From: Sipunculus nudus | Taxonomy: Eukaryota; Annelida; Sipuncula; Golfingiida; Sipunculidae | Direction of reading: 5' to 3' | DNA: 64,000 nucleotides | Assembly (NCBI GenBank): GCA_026874595.1 | Contig: CM049310.1 | Location: 1,242,001 to 1,306,000 of the forward strand | In this document: in pieces, positions 42,101 to 57,100 of the stretch | Numbering within the stretch: the stretch's first letter is position 1 | Layout: every line of letters starts with the position of its first letter | Program-made: the position numbers and the translations under genes | The notes under the pieces: generated by a model | Database searches by the model: none | Seen by the model: the letters and a program-made list of their open reading frames with translations, nothing else | Told to the model about the DNA's origin: nothing

Positions 42101-45100
42101 ATATTTCTTGATTTTTTACAAAGTGCATTATGTTTGGGCCCATAACTTAAAAAAAATACACAATACTGACATCATTTCTGGAATGTGTATAGTGAATGTA
42201 TAGAAAAATATGTATATTATATATGATCAAAGTCAGAACAGTGGTTTTGATATTAGGCAGTCTTAAAGTGTAACATTGGGTTTTTAATGGAAAAATGAAG
42301 TTTTTCATTGATATCTCGAAGGAATTAAGTCCTAGTGACCAAATTCTTGGCATGGTAGGGGATTTTGGAGAAATCTAACTGTATGCCAAATTTAAAGAAC
42401 TTAGAGCTGAAGCTCGGGAGCTGAGCTCTAGCAAACTGCATAACACTAGCAATATGTGACATGGTGCTTGAAAACTTGAATAAAATCTACAGTTTTTGAT
42501 CAACTGGTTTCAAATTTTTGGTGTTAACAGTTGAAATGCTAACAAAAACATGCTGTGAAAATTAAATCCACAGCAGTTACAGCCAAAAAACGTGCCATTG
42601 TCAAAGTTGGGCAAAATTTAAGGTACCAATTTTTTATTTTTGCTAATATTTTTAAAAATTTAAAAGATTTTGATCTAATTTTGGGTATACATTTTAATTT
42701 TGATTAATAAAAGTAATATTACTGGAAAAAAAGTGCTTAGCTTTAACAAGTTTTGTGTTAAGTGATAAAATTTCTTTCCTGATTATTTACAAAATACATT
42801 ATGTTTGGGCCCATAACTTTTTAATAATACAGACCTAATTTCTGGCATGTACATAGGAATTATATAGAGGATTATTTATAGGAAATATGAGGAAAAACAG
42901 ATGAGTGGTTTTGGTATTAGGCAGTCCTAAAGTGTGAAAATAGGTTTTTAATAAAAAATTGAGGTTTTTCCTTAATTTCTCAAAGGAATGAAGTTGCAAA
43001 GACCCAGTTTTCGGCTTGGCAGGAGATCTTGGGGACATCTAACATTATGCTGAATTTTGGATTCCTAGGTCTTACGGTTTCAAAACGTGCCACATCTACG
43101 GACGGACGGACGGACGGACGGACGGACTGACGGACGGACGGACGGACGACGGACAATGGACCACGACTATAGCTCAGATGACTTATAGTCAGCTGAGCTA
43201 ACTAGGTATCTTTACTATTTATCATTGCATTACATGTGACAACTGTTTTTTCTTTCGGGGGGGGGGGATGGGGGGGGGGGGGTTACTAAGTCCATTACAC
43301 GTAGATTTTAATTTGCTGTTTTAACAAAAACTGAAAACCAGACATCTGTCATACAGGTCCTGCTCAGATTGTGACAAACAAGAAGGGCAAGGTCCCCGTT
43401 CAGTATTAGGAAAGTTAGCTGAACCTGTGATGCTTCTTGGGATGTCCTGTTCCTGTCCAGTTGGAGCCAGACACGCTTACAGACTTTGTTCAGCCAGAAC
43501 ATCAGAGCATCCTCTGTGTCATATGGAAGCTCACTGGATGCGTGGAAGCTGGCAAACTGTCTGTAACAGCAAATAAAAACATAAACTATCATGTACATGA
43601 AACATACAATCTTACTGCTGCTGCTATTTATTATTTATACAGCACAATATAATCAATATTAAGGCTCAATTTAATATCAGTTGTTGGGTCTGTAAGGTTT
43701 TTAATATGACAGTTTATCCAATAAGGACCCCTGCTGAAACAGAATCCACTCTTCAGTTTTATGCAAAATGAGAAAATTAATTTAATAATGCATGTAAGAA
43801 CATGTTGCCTGATAATTTACAAGTATAAAATCAATGTTTGTAATTAATAACAATATACAGTATTTAATAACAAAATACAGTATAGTATATAACCAAGACT
43901 ATACAATTATACTCAAGCACCGTTAGGATATTTTCCGATAATATACAGAGATGTTTAAAGTTTCTTTTATACCTCTAAGGTTACAAGATGTGATCTTTAA
44001 GCCACCTAAGCAGCACAATTACATGACGTGATGTCACTGAGAACACCAAAGTCACACACCATGTGCTGTTGGTGAAAAGCAGCTGTCGGACTGTTAGCAT
44101 ACCACAGAGTGATGGGTATATGAAATCCAAGGAAAGAACACAAAGTTGTGCAGGATTTCTTTAAAGACATAGTTTTATTTATTTTAAACAAGGCCTACAG
44201 GCCTAATGCAAACCTGTGCAATGGGATATACATAAGGAATAATGCTTCCATGATAACATGCCTGACCAATATTTGAAAAGTACTTGATTAATATTCAATT
44301 CCATGTGTGACATGCATATGTACAATGCAAGTACTAAACATTTTAAACTTAAGTTCAAGCACTAATTACACAAACTTCATTTCTGAAATATTGGCATGGA
44401 TGTACACAACAGAAAAATTATAGGTGCTGCCAACAGTCTTATATATGAGAAAGTCATTAAAGATGTATGGACATGTAAAATTTCTGGCAGATACTTCAAA
44501 CCTCTCTTGAGCTATATGCATAGATGTATGAAACCCAAAACAACTGTAGGTGGAAACACATGTCTTGTATATGACAAACCTATCAAAGATGTATAAATTT
44601 TCCAAATTTCTAGCTGATATGTCAAATCTCTCATCATAAATAAGCAGGGATAGACACTGCAAAAAATTTTGAAGGTGGCGCCACCAGTCTTGTATATGAA
44701 GAAGTAATTGAGATGTAGAAATATGCACTATTTCAGGATGATATACCAAATCCCTACTGAGAAATAGCCAGGAACATACACTAAACAACGAGGGACCCAT
44801 GGATCTCGGCGCTCAGCTGAAGTTTGAATTTTTTGCAAATGCAAAATATGCAAAATTTTCTATTGTGATGTTTTTCATATATATATGCATGTGAGAAGCT
44901 ATGAGGAAAGGGGTCCTCCTACTTGGTTATATTAAAGTTCAAAATATATGATTGCAAAACGTATACTCTGACAAGACTGTTATGAAGAAAAACAGTTAAA
45001 GTTTTGAGATACTGTGATGCATATGAAAAATTTACAGGCAAGTGGACAGAATGGACTAATACCTTTATTTCACTTTCAAGGAATAATGCATTTAATTTTT

Positions 45101-48100
45101 TATATAAACCTTTTTTTCACATATCCACTTTTTCCATTAATAGTTTTTATCAAATTCATTTTTTTTTATTTTAAGTTTTATAAATTTGTAATTAAAAAAT
45201 CTGAAAATATAAGTTAAAATATCAGAATTCTAAGTTGCAATCATTATATATCCAGAGTGTAGCTCAAACTGGGTCATATTATGCATACACATATATTTTA
45301 TTATTTTTAAATCACAAATGTTTAAACTGAATTTAAAAGAAAATTAATCCACAATATGGCATCTTCAAGATTATCCCTTGAAACACTTATTGAAAAGTTT
45401 TGCACATTGGAGTTTTAAGTACATGCTCAATTTTATTCACCAAAATAAAATAAAAGATTCAGTAAATTTGATAAAAAACAAGGGACCCATGGGTCACATC
45501 GCTAAGCTGAATTTTGAAAAATACAAGTAACTGCAAAACATTTATTTCTTTTGGTTTTTCATGTATATTTTCATTTGAAAAGCTATGAGAAAATGGCCCT
45601 GCTAAAATGAAACCCTGTAAATTAAAGAACTAGAAAACTGACAGGTCAGTAAGGGCCCCGCAAAAGATGCAGTCATTATAGATTGAAGTACTGTGAATTT
45701 GGTGTACTTTGGTAGCATGGGCGGAAAGAGTGATATTTGAAAATCAAAGAACCTGTAAAGCACAGCTGACATGTATAAACTGGAAGAAAAGATATGGTAA
45801 AGTGAAAATGTTCAAAGCTATCAAAATAATGATATAAAAGAACTGCATGCATTTTTAGTTTCTGTATTTGTGTATAACCTGTGCCAATTACTCTTGGTTG
45901 AAGTCTTGGCTGGGCTGCGTCACATATTTTTCCAGTATTTGTATGTTGAATTGGCCTTATTATTATGTGAGGCTTGAGTCTGTAAATGAACCTTGTAGTA
46001 TTAGAGAGAGTCAGCTGTTGGTTAGTAGTGATAAAATGGTCATTCTCTTGAACTGAGATTCAGCTGTTCTTGGGCTTGGGTCTACAGATGTGCTGTGATG
46101 TGTAGAATGGCTACATATGAATATCAATGTAAATTTGATGATGGTCACTATATTAGGTCCAAATTCCTTGAGATGTTGAAAGTTGGGCTGAAAGGAGTAC
46201 TCGAGTCTGGGTACTACTTACCGAGTACTCGAGTCAAAAATTTGGACTCGAGTACTCGTGTATGTACCTGCATATCTGAATATTATACTGCAATTTTACG
46301 GGCAGTCTGTTTAGTCCTATTATTCATTATCGTAGCCTGGCAAAGGGCTCTAAACATATGCTAGTCAAATAAAATTGAGGTCTTGTTATGACATATATCT
46401 ATTCCTTTGTTGGGATAAAGTAAAGCCCTCACGAAGTCAAATTTATGCATATTTTGCATCGGTGAACAGATGTCCGGTTTATCTTTACAGCGTTGCCATG
46501 GTAACGAGTACTCGAGTCCGAGTCGGGTAATGCCTATCGAGTACTCGAGTCCAAAATTTTGTACCCGTTTCAGCCCTAGTTGGAAGTGGAGATAGATTTG
46601 TCCAAACATGGTCTAAATGAGAGCCACTGTGGTGCACTGGGCCAGTATATCCTTTTCTGGGGAATCTTCAAATTGTCTGTACAAAATATGCTGTGAAAAT
46701 GTGTAATGCCTCTGTACACAAGTGACTCGAAAAAGATTCCTCCATTTATGGCCTGCTGAACACCAAACGGTGTATTACCTTTTTTTTTTCCTTCAGACCC
46801 AAATATCAATAAGCTTCTCCTTTAGGCCACTGGTGATACATCTTATGTTTGAATCCTATCAATCGTATGTTAGGGGAGTTATTATGCAGAAACAATTTTG
46901 ATTGTTCATCAAATTCTTTGCAGGTTATTACATTAACATCATTTGAGAATTATCGCCTCTGTCAAGGTCGTCTATCTTCGAATTTGACCTAGCCCTTCAT
47001 AACAAACATTACTGGTGCAAGTTCAGTGAGTGTTAGTCAAATTGTTGCAAGCTATTTGGTTAAAATCATTTTAGCATTATCACCTCTGTGACCTTGAAAA
47101 TCCATCAAGGTCACCCATCTTCAAACATGATGTAGTTCATCAAAAGGTCCATCACTGCCGTGAGTCTAGGGACCTTATATGAAATACTTTTTACAAGTTA
47201 TTGTGTTAACAATGTGTGTCCTTTTGCATGCATATTTGCTAAGAGAGTGCAACCTTACTAGGTGTTCAGTAATGGTTTTTACCACATAACTTAAAGAAAA
47301 ATGGCTGACTATGACCATATATATCATGCCTCATTGCTGTTGACATGAGGACCTGTCCTACTGTTAAGGTGGAACAAACAGTTATGGTTACAATTATGAT
47401 TTCTGACCTGCTGAAAGAAGGACCTAAAATTTAACACCAAACTGTGAATAACTTTTTTGACCTTTGACCTCCAGACCCCGAAATCGATAGGGATCTTCCA
47501 TAATTGATGGTTAATACATATTTCAGGTTTGAACTCAATCCGTCAATCCTAACTGGAGTTATCATCCGGAAAAGAATTTGTGGACGGACGACCGGACGGC
47601 AAGACAGACGGACGGATGAAGGACGGACAGACAGACGGACAGGTCGATTACTATAGGGCACCCGCTTTTCAAGCGGGGCCCTAATAATGGACATGAGCTA
47701 AACCATTTAGTGATGCACCAAGGGAATAAATAGGCCTACCGTAAGTGTTATATAAAAGTAACATTTCATAAACAAATAATGTGTGGGGGTAATTAAGTTT
47801 TCAAAAGTTAAATATATGGCCATATGAGTTAAAAATTAATCCCACAAAGTTTGACCAATATTCCTAATTTTAATACTAAGTTAACAGTGTTATTCACACC
47901 TAGGCCCAGCCAACTTTAAGAGATAAGAATGAAATGCTACAAAGTATCTTCTTAAATCTTGTCAGTTCGCACTTACATTAGATCCTAATATTTTATAACA
48001 TTTGAATATAAGGATTAAATTCCTGAAATTTTTTCTTTAAAAAAATCAAAATTGTCCAAGTCTCATCAAAAAGAATTTATTTAACATTAAAATTATAAGA

Positions 48101-51100
48101 TTCATCTTGTTTATTAGTCCTGTGTATTGAAGGGGTGGGTGGGAGGAGGGGTCTCCGTTGTTACTGCTCGTTGCTGAAAAAAATGTTAATTTTAAGATTC
48201 ATCTAGTTCATAGTACAGGTCTGTTAACAGAATGGGGTGGGGTGGGGGGAGAAAAAGGCTTCCTGTTGTATGGTATTAACTGCAGACAGCCTGATCAAGC
48301 TACACTCAGTGGAGAGAGGGCTTGCCCTAGTGATGGGATTGCATAACATTATGCAAACAGCCTGGGGAGCATAGAGAGCTGCACTGAATGACCTACAGTG
48401 ACCAAAGTGGACTGCTTGTCAATGTAAAGGAATACAACAAGAGCCTAAAACAAGGGACCCATGGGTCATGGCGCTCAGCTGTTATATATGATAAAAAATA
48501 TGATTTGGGAAAGAGGCACATGCTTGTTTTGTGTGGTAATAAATATAAGCTTTATTATGAGTTGTTGGTGTTTAGCTTATGTATGATTTTGATTCTGTAT
48601 CTTTGGAGACAGGGAAGAGGACTGATTTCATTTATTTTATTAACAAATGGAGTGCTATTGTCACACAGATTTTGACTTGGCCATATAACTTATAAGCAGC
48701 ACATATTATAAAAGAGTTTAACTATTTATTAAAATTTAATAAATATTGTGCCAATATAATTTTTACTTAAAAAAAAATAAGAAAATCATATGATTTTTTA
48801 AAATAAAATATAACTGAAATGATTATTGAAATAATATTATAGAATATATTCATGAATGCATTCATGAATACATTTTGAAAGTATCTGCACTGGTATTCAA
48901 ATACTTTCATTTTTACCTGAATTCCCATTCTTATGCAATAAAATTTTTTAATGCAGTACAGATTCATATTCGTATTCAAATACATTTGCAAAGCATTCAC
49001 ACCATGTCTAGTATTTATTCAGTTTTAGCCAAACAAAGATGTTGAGAATCCAGAATATACAAAATTCACAAATTTAAATAATGATCATAAGTACCTGGTT
49101 TTATGGCTTTTATTTATATAAAAAAAAATAAATTTAATATATTCACTCTGGACTACTTTCACATCAATCTACACACTAGACAAAGTAGGAATCTTGATTA
49201 ATATTATCAACTGCATCTTTGTCTATCTTTAATTTCCTTCATATGATCCCTAATGATTAGTAATGAATAATATGATTTATTTTTTTATCATTAAAATAAT
49301 CTGAAAAATACCATAGGTAACTACATGGTGTTATTTGGAACTAGACATTTCTTGGCACCGCAGGTGCCAGAGTATCCCCAGACATAGTAGGCCCCCACCC
49401 CCTTTATAAATAGACCCCCATTTTTAGCAGCATATACTGACACTTGGCATATTCATTGTTTCTTCCATCTAACAATCCACAATCTTGTTAAAGATGTTGG
49501 TCCTGTGACCTTGATCTTTTTAAAGATGTGTCCTGTGACCTTGACCTGTGACCTCATGACCCAAAATCAAATCTGGTCTTGCTTTTCCAATGGGACATAT
49601 GCAAGTTAAGTTTGAAATCTATACATCAATAAAGCAGGAATTATCACCCAGAAACTAATTTTTGGACAGATGGCTCCTGTGACCTTCACCTTTGACCTTG
49701 TGACCTCAAAATTGATAGTGTTCTTCCTCTCTTGGCAGGAGAACTATATGTGCAAGATGAAAGATCTGAGATGAAATGTTTGGATGAAAATGCATCCACA
49801 TCTTTTTAAAGATGTGTCATGTGACCTTGACCTTTGACCTCATCACCCCAAAATCAATTTGGGTCTTGCTTTTCCAATGGGACATATACAAGTCAAGTTT
49901 GAAATCCATACAACAATAAAAGCAGGAATTATCATCCAGAAACTAATTTTTGGACAGATGGCTCCTGTGACCTTCACCTTTGACCTTGTGACCTCACAAT
50001 TGATAGGGGTCTTCCACTCTTGGCAGGTGAACTATATATGCAAGAGGAAAGATCTGAGATGAATTGTTTGGCTGAAAATGCATCCACAATCTTTTTAAAG
50101 AGGTTTCCTGTGACCTTGACCTTTGACCTCATGACCCCAAAATCAATTCAGGTCTTGCTTTTCCAATGGGTCAAATTCAAGTCAAGTTTGAAATCCATAC
50201 ATCAATAAAAGAGGGAATTATCATCCAGAAACTAATTTTTGGACAGATGGCCCCTGTGACCTTCACCTTTGACCTTGTGACCTCAAAATTGATAGGGTTC
50301 TTCCTCTCTTGGCAGGTGAACTATATGTGCAAGATGAAAGATCTGAGATGAAATGTTTGGATGAAAATGCATCCACAATCTTTTTAAAGAGGTTTCCTGT
50401 GACCTTGACCTTTGACCTCATGACCCCAAAATCAATTCAGGTCTTGCTTTTCCAATGGGTCAAATTCAAGTCAAGTTTGAAATCCATACATCAATAAAAG
50501 AAGGAATTATCATCCAGAAACTAATTTTTGGACAGATGGCCCCTGTGACCTTCACCTTTGACCTTGTGACCTCAAAATTGATAGGGTTCTTCCTCTCTTG
50601 GCAGGTGAACTATATGTGCAAGATGAAAGATCTGAGATGAAATGTTTGGATGAAAATGCATCCACATCTTTTTAAAGGTGTGTCCTGTGACCTTGACCTT
50701 TGACCTCATAACCTCAAAATCAATTTGGGTCTTGCTTTTCCAATGGGACATATACAAGTCAAGTTTGAAATCTATACATCAGTAAAAGCAGGAATTATCA
50801 TCCAGAAACTAAATTTTGGACTGATGGCTCCTGTGACCTTCACCTTTGACCTTGTGACCTCACAATTGATAGGGGTCTTCTACTCTTGGCAGGTGAACTA
50901 TATGTGCAAGATAAAAGATCTGAGATGAATTGTTTGGCTGAAAATGCATCCACAATCTTTTTAAAAAGCTTTCCTGTGACCTTGACCTTTGAACTCATGA
51001 CCCCAAAATCAATTCAGGTCTTGCTTTTCCAAAGGGTCAAATACAAGTCGAGTTTGAAATCCATACATCTATAAAAGAAGGAATTATCATCCAGAAACTA

Positions 51101-54100
51101 ATTTTTGGACAGATGGCTCCTGTGACCTTCACCTTTGACCTTGTGACCTCAAAATTGATAGGGTTCTTCCTCTCTTGGCAGGTGAACTATATGTGCAAGA
51201 TGAAAGATCTGAGATGAAATGTTTGGCTGAAAATGCATCCACATCTTTTTAAAGGTGTGTCATGTGACCTTGACCTTTGACCTCATAACCGCAAAATCAA
51301 TTTGGGTCTTGCTTTTCCAATGGGACATATACAAGTCAAGTTTGAAATCCATACATCAATAAAAGCAGGAATTATCATCCAGAAACTAATTTTTTGACAG
51401 ATGACTCCTGTGACCTTCACCTTTGACCTTGTGACCTCAAAACTGATAGGGGTCTTCCTCTATTGGCAGATGACTTACATGTGCGAGATGAAAGGTCTGA
51501 GACGAAATGTTTGGCTGAAAATGCATCCACAATCTTTTTAAAGATGTGTCCTGTGACCTTGACCTTTGACCTCATGACCCCAAAATCAATTGGAGTCTTG
51601 CTTTTCCAATGGGTCAAATTCAAGTCAAGTTTGAAATCCATACATCAATAAAAGAAGGAATTATCATCCAGAAACTAATTTGTGGACAGATAGCTCCTGT
51701 GGCCTTGACCATTGACCTTGTGACCCCAAAATTTACATGGATCACCCACTACTGGCAAGTGAGCTATATATTCAAGATGGAAGACCTAAGATGAAAGTTT
51801 GGCTTAAAATGCATCCACAGTATCTTTTAAAATGCCAGTCCAGTGACCTTGACCTTTGACCTCATGACCCTAGAACCTATATGGTTCTTACTTTAGTGGT
51901 GGGCCATACATAAGCAATGTTTGAAATCCATATGGCTATCAACACTGGAGATATCATAAGAGGTGTGTGATTTTCCCCAAAAATGGATCTATTCAAGGTC
52001 AAGGCCACTATCATAGGAAAGGTCATGACCCCAATTTAAATAAACATCATCCCATAACCCATACCTATGTATATGCATAATATAAAAGAAATCTGTCCAT
52101 TAGTTTTTGACTTATAATGCTCACAGTACTGTAAGGTGGCAATTTTCGGGGTATTAAACGGCACAAAAACAAGTAAAGAATAATAGGTGGCGCCACCAGT
52201 TTCTGGAACATGACAACCCTATCCATGATCTTCCATCAACTTGATTTTGGGATAAATCCATGCAAGATTTCTTGAGATATTAAAGAATTTGTGTGATTTT
52301 CCCCAAAATTGGACCTATTAAAGGTCAAGGACACTCTCCTAGTAAAGGTCATGACCTCATTTTAAATAGGCGTCGTCCTCTCACCCATATCTATACATAT
52401 ACCAAGTTTGGTAAAGTTCCGTGAAATATTTTTTGGGTTATCGCGCCAACAAGATTTATATGCGGCGGCGGCGGCGGCGGCGGCGGGACCGGTATGAAAA
52501 CATAGTATCCCCCGACTATGTCTGGGGATACAATAACATTGACATTGACATTCTATCCATCCATACAAGATTCTTACATCATCAGTAACTGCAAGTTAAT
52601 TTTCTGTTACTCATCAACTAACAAATTCCTTTTCTATTAATTTTTCTTTAATTTGTTATAAAAAACCAATACAAAATTATTAATTTATTGTTTATTGTTA
52701 TGTTGTTTTTCAAAACAACTACTAGATGAGTTGGGTTGGACACCTGGATCAACTGTGGCTGGGCATTAGCTGCCTGGCTGCCCCAGTGTATGCTTCGCGC
52801 ACGCATGCATTATCTGATGAAAGGTCAACAAGGTCAACATACAGGTGACTGAAGAGGGGCTGAATTAAACCTGGGTCTGACATGGTCTCATACAAATATT
52901 AATAAAAGCTTCAACATTTGGCCAATTTCTTTCAGCTTTCTAAACTACAAAGATGAAATCCTTATGTGTGCATGATATGAAAATTATATCAACAGTGCTC
53001 TCAGGAAACAAACGTGCCATGGTCAAAGTTGGGCAAAATTTAAGGTACTAATTTTATATTTATACTAATAACTTATAAAATTTGAAAAATTCAGAACTAA
53101 TTTTTGGTATTCAATTGAATCTTGATTAAATAATGTTACATCCCTGACAAAAAATCTCTAGTTTCAGCAATCCTCTTGTTAAGGGAGTAAATATATTTCT
53201 TGATTTTTTAAAAAGTGCATTATGTTTGGGCCCATTACTTAAAACAATTACGCAATACTGACATCACTTCTGGCATGTGCATAGCGAATGTATAGAAAAA
53301 TATGTATATTATATATGATCAAAGTCAGATCAGTGGTTTTGATATTAGACGGTCTTACAGTGTAACAATGGGTTTTTAATGGAAAAATGAAGTTTTTCAT
53401 TAATATTTCGAAGGAATTAAGTCCTAGTGATAAAATTCTTGGCATGGTAGGGGATTTTGGAGACATCTAACTGTATGCTAAATTTAAGGATCTTAGAGCT
53501 GAAGCTGGGGAGCTGAGCTCTAGCAAACTGCATAACACTAGCTTGATGTAAACTTGATGTGACATGGTGCTTGAAAACTTGAATAAAATCTACAGTTTTT
53601 GATCAACTGGTTTCAAATTTTTGGTGTTAACAGACAAAATGCTAACAAAAACATACTGTGAAAATTAAATCCACAGTACTTACAGGAAAAAAACGTGCCA
53701 TGGTCAAACTTGGGCAAAATTTAAGGTACCAATTTTATATTTTTTCTGAAAAAAAGTCCCTACCTTTAACACTTTTGGTCTTAAGTGACCAAATATCTTT
53801 CCTGATTTTTTTACAAAGTCCATTATGTTTGGGCCCATAACTTTTTTTGAATTAAATGATACTGACTTAATTTCTGGCATGTACATAGGAACTATATAGA
53901 GGAATATTTATGGTAAATATGAAGAAAACCAGATGAGTGGTTTTGATATGAGGCAGTCCTGAAGTGTGAAAATAGATTTCTAATAAAAAATTGAGGTTTT
54001 TCCTTAATATCTCGAAGGAACGAAGTCCTTTGACCCAATTTTCGGCATGGTAGGATATTTTTGGGACATCTAACTGTGTGGCAAATTTCAGATTCGTAGG

Positions 54101-57100
54101 TCCAATGGTGTCGAAACGTGCCAGTCTTACGGACGGACATCCGGACGGACGGACGACGGACAATGGACCACGACTATAGCTCAGACGGCTTATAGTCAGC
54201 TGAGCTAAAAATTCAATAACTAGCCTAAATTTGCAGCTTTTATTTTCAAATTTCAGATTTTAACAGATTAAATCCTTATGTGCACATGCTGTGAAAATTA
54301 AATCGACGGTACTTGGAGGAAAAAAATGTGCCATGGCCAAAGTTGGGCAAAATTTAAGGTACCAATTTTTTACTAAAATATTTTTGCTAATATTTAAAAA
54401 ATTTTAAAAGATTTTGATCTAATTTTGGGTATACAATTTAATTTTGATTAATTTAAGTTATATTACTGGAAAAAAGTCCTTAGCTTTAACAAGTTTTGTG
54501 TTAAGCGATCAAATATCTTTCCTGATTTTTCACAAAATGCATTATGTTTGAGCCCATAACTTTTTTAAATTATATAATACAGACCTTATTTCTGGCATGT
54601 ACATAGAAACTATATAGAGGAATATTTATGGTAAATATGAGGAAAACAGATGAGTGGTTTTGATATTAGGCAGTCCTGAAGTGTGAAAATAGGTTTTTAA
54701 TAAAAAATTGAGGTTTTTCCTTAATTTCTCAATGGAACAAAGTCGCAAAGACCCAGTTTTCAGATTGGTAGGAGATCTTGGGGACATCTAACATTATGCC
54801 AACAGCCTGTGGAGCATAGAGAGCTGCACTGAATGACCTACAGTGACCAAAGTGGACTGCCTGACATTGTAAGGGAATACAACAAGAGCCTAAAAATTCA
54901 ATAACCAGCCTAATTTTGCAGCTTTTATTTTCAAATTTCAGATTTTTACAGATTAAATCCTTATGTCTACATGCTGTGAAAATTAAATCCACAGTACTTA
55001 TAGGAAAAAAATGTGCCGTGGCCAAAGTTGGGCAAAATTTAAGGTACCAATTTTTTATTTTTGCTAATATTTTTAAGTGATCAAATATCTTTCCTGATTT
55101 TTTACAAAATGCATTGTTTGAGCCCATAACTTTTTTAAATTAAATAATACAGACCTAATTTCTGGCATGTACATAGGAACTATATAGAGGCATATTTATG
55201 GCAAATATGAGGAACAAGGGACCCATGGGTCACAGCGCTCAGCTGTTATATATGATAAAAAATTTGATTTGGGAAAGAGGCACATGCTTGTTTTGTGTGG
55301 TAATAAAATAAGCTTCATTATGAGTTGTTGGTGTTTAGTTTATGTATGATTTTGATAGTATCTTTAGAGACAGGGAAGAGGATTGATTTCATTTATTTTA
55401 TTAACAAATGGAGTGCTATTGTCACACAGATTTTGACTTGGCCATATAACTTATAAGCAGCACATATTATAAAAGAGTTTAACTATTTATTTAAATTTAA
55501 TAACAAATGTTGTGCCAATATAATTTTTATTAAAAAAAAAATAATAAGAAAATCATATGATTTTTTAAAATAAAATATAACTGAAATGATTATTGAAATA
55601 ATATTATAGAACATATTCATGAATGCATTCATGAATACATTTTGAAAGTATCTGCACTGGTATTCAAATACTTTCATTTTTACCTTGATTCCCATTCTTA
55701 TGCAATAAAATTTTTTAATGCAGTATATATTCATATTCGTATTCAAATACATTTGCAAAGCATTCGCACCATGTCTAGTATTTATTCAATTTTAACCAAA
55801 CAAAGATGTTGAGAATCCACAATATACAAAATTCACAAATTTAAATAATGAACATAAATACCTGGTTTTATGGCTTTTATTTATTTAAAAAAAAAAATAA
55901 ATGTAATATATTCACTTTGGACTACTTTCACATCAATCTACACACTAGACAAAGTAGGAATCTAGATTAATATTATCAACTGCATCTTTGTCTATCATTA
56001 ATTTCCTTCATATGATCCCTAATGATTAGTAATGAATAATATGATTTATTTTCTATCATTAAAATTTCACTGAAAAATACCATAGGTGACTGCATGGTGT
56101 TATTTGGAATAACATTGACATTGACATTCTATCCATCCATACAAGATTCTTACATCATCAATAACTGCAAGTTAATTTTCTGTTACTCATCAACTAACAA
56201 ATTCCTTTTCTATTAATTTTTTCTTTAATTTGTTATAAAAAACCAATACAAAATTATTAATTTATTGTTTATTGTTATGTTGTTTTTCAAAACAACTACT
56301 AGATGAGTTGGGTTGGACACCTGGATCAACTGTGGCTGGGCATTAGCTGCCTGGCTGCCCCAGTGTATGCTTCGCTCAAGCATGCATAATCTGATGAAAG
56401 GTCAACAAGGTCAACATACAGGTGACTGAAGAGGGGCTGGATTAAACCTGGGTCTGACATGGTCTCATATAAACATTAATAAAAGCTACAATATTTGGCC
56501 AATTTCTTTCAGCTTTCTAAACTACAAAGTTGAAATCCTTATGTGTGCATGATATGAAAATTATATCAACAGTGCTCTCAGGAAACAAACGTGCCATGGT
56601 CAAAGTTGGGCAAAATTTAAGGTACTTATTTTATATTTATACTAATAACTTATAAAATTTGAAAAATTCAGAACTAATTTTTGGTATTCAATTGAATCTT
56701 GATTAAATAATGTTACATCCCTGACAAGAAATCTCTAGCTTCAGCAATCCTCTTGTTAAGGGAGTAAATATATTTCTTGATTTTTTAAAAAGTGCATTAT
56801 GTTTGGGCCCATAACTTAAAACAATTACGCAATACTGACATCATTTCTGGCATGTGCATAGCGAATGTATAGAAAAATATGTATATTATATATGATCAAA
56901 GTCAGATCAGTGGTTTTGATATTGGACGGTCTTACAGTGTAACAATGGGTTTTTAATGGAAAAATGAAGTGTTTCATTAATATTTCGAAGGAATTAAGTC
57001 CTAGTGATAAAATTCTTGGCATGGTAGGGGATTTTGGAGACATCTAACTGTATGCTAAATTTAAGGAACTTAGAGCTGAAGCTGGGGAGCTGAGCTCTAG

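Larger units (their letters stand above)
49341..52533 (-). mobile_element. Helitron-like element nested in a family C repeat (3193 bp)
   Basis: Inserted between A and T of a site that is uninterrupted in the paralogous copy (GGAATAACATTGACATTGAC near 56107). Read on the minus strand it begins TTGTATCCCCAGACATAG and ends with the hairpin TGGCACCTGCGGTGCCA, eight bases, then CTAG. Inverted subterminal copies of GTATCCCCAGACATAGT lie at both ends. The interior holds a 289-bp tandem array, a (CGG)n run at 52463-52487 and diverged monomers with GGTGGCGCCACC. No replication or helicase protein is encoded, so it is non-autonomous. Confidence 0.8.
48450..54208 (+). mobile_element. Family C repeat, full-length copy split by a 3.2-kb insertion
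   Basis: Head ACAAGGGACCCATGGGTCAT at 48450, right end TATAGTCAGCTGAGCTAAAA at 54208. Removing the insertion at 49341-52533 leaves about 2.57 kb that runs collinear with the copy at 55214-57966. It ends with a GACGGACGGACGACGG tract at about 54131-54160. Confidence 0.85.

Noticed and set aside
49859-51794. Repeated 60-70-codon plus-strand frames with similar sequence
   Set aside because: One per 289-bp repeat unit, in a mobile element, with diverging ends and no gene context.
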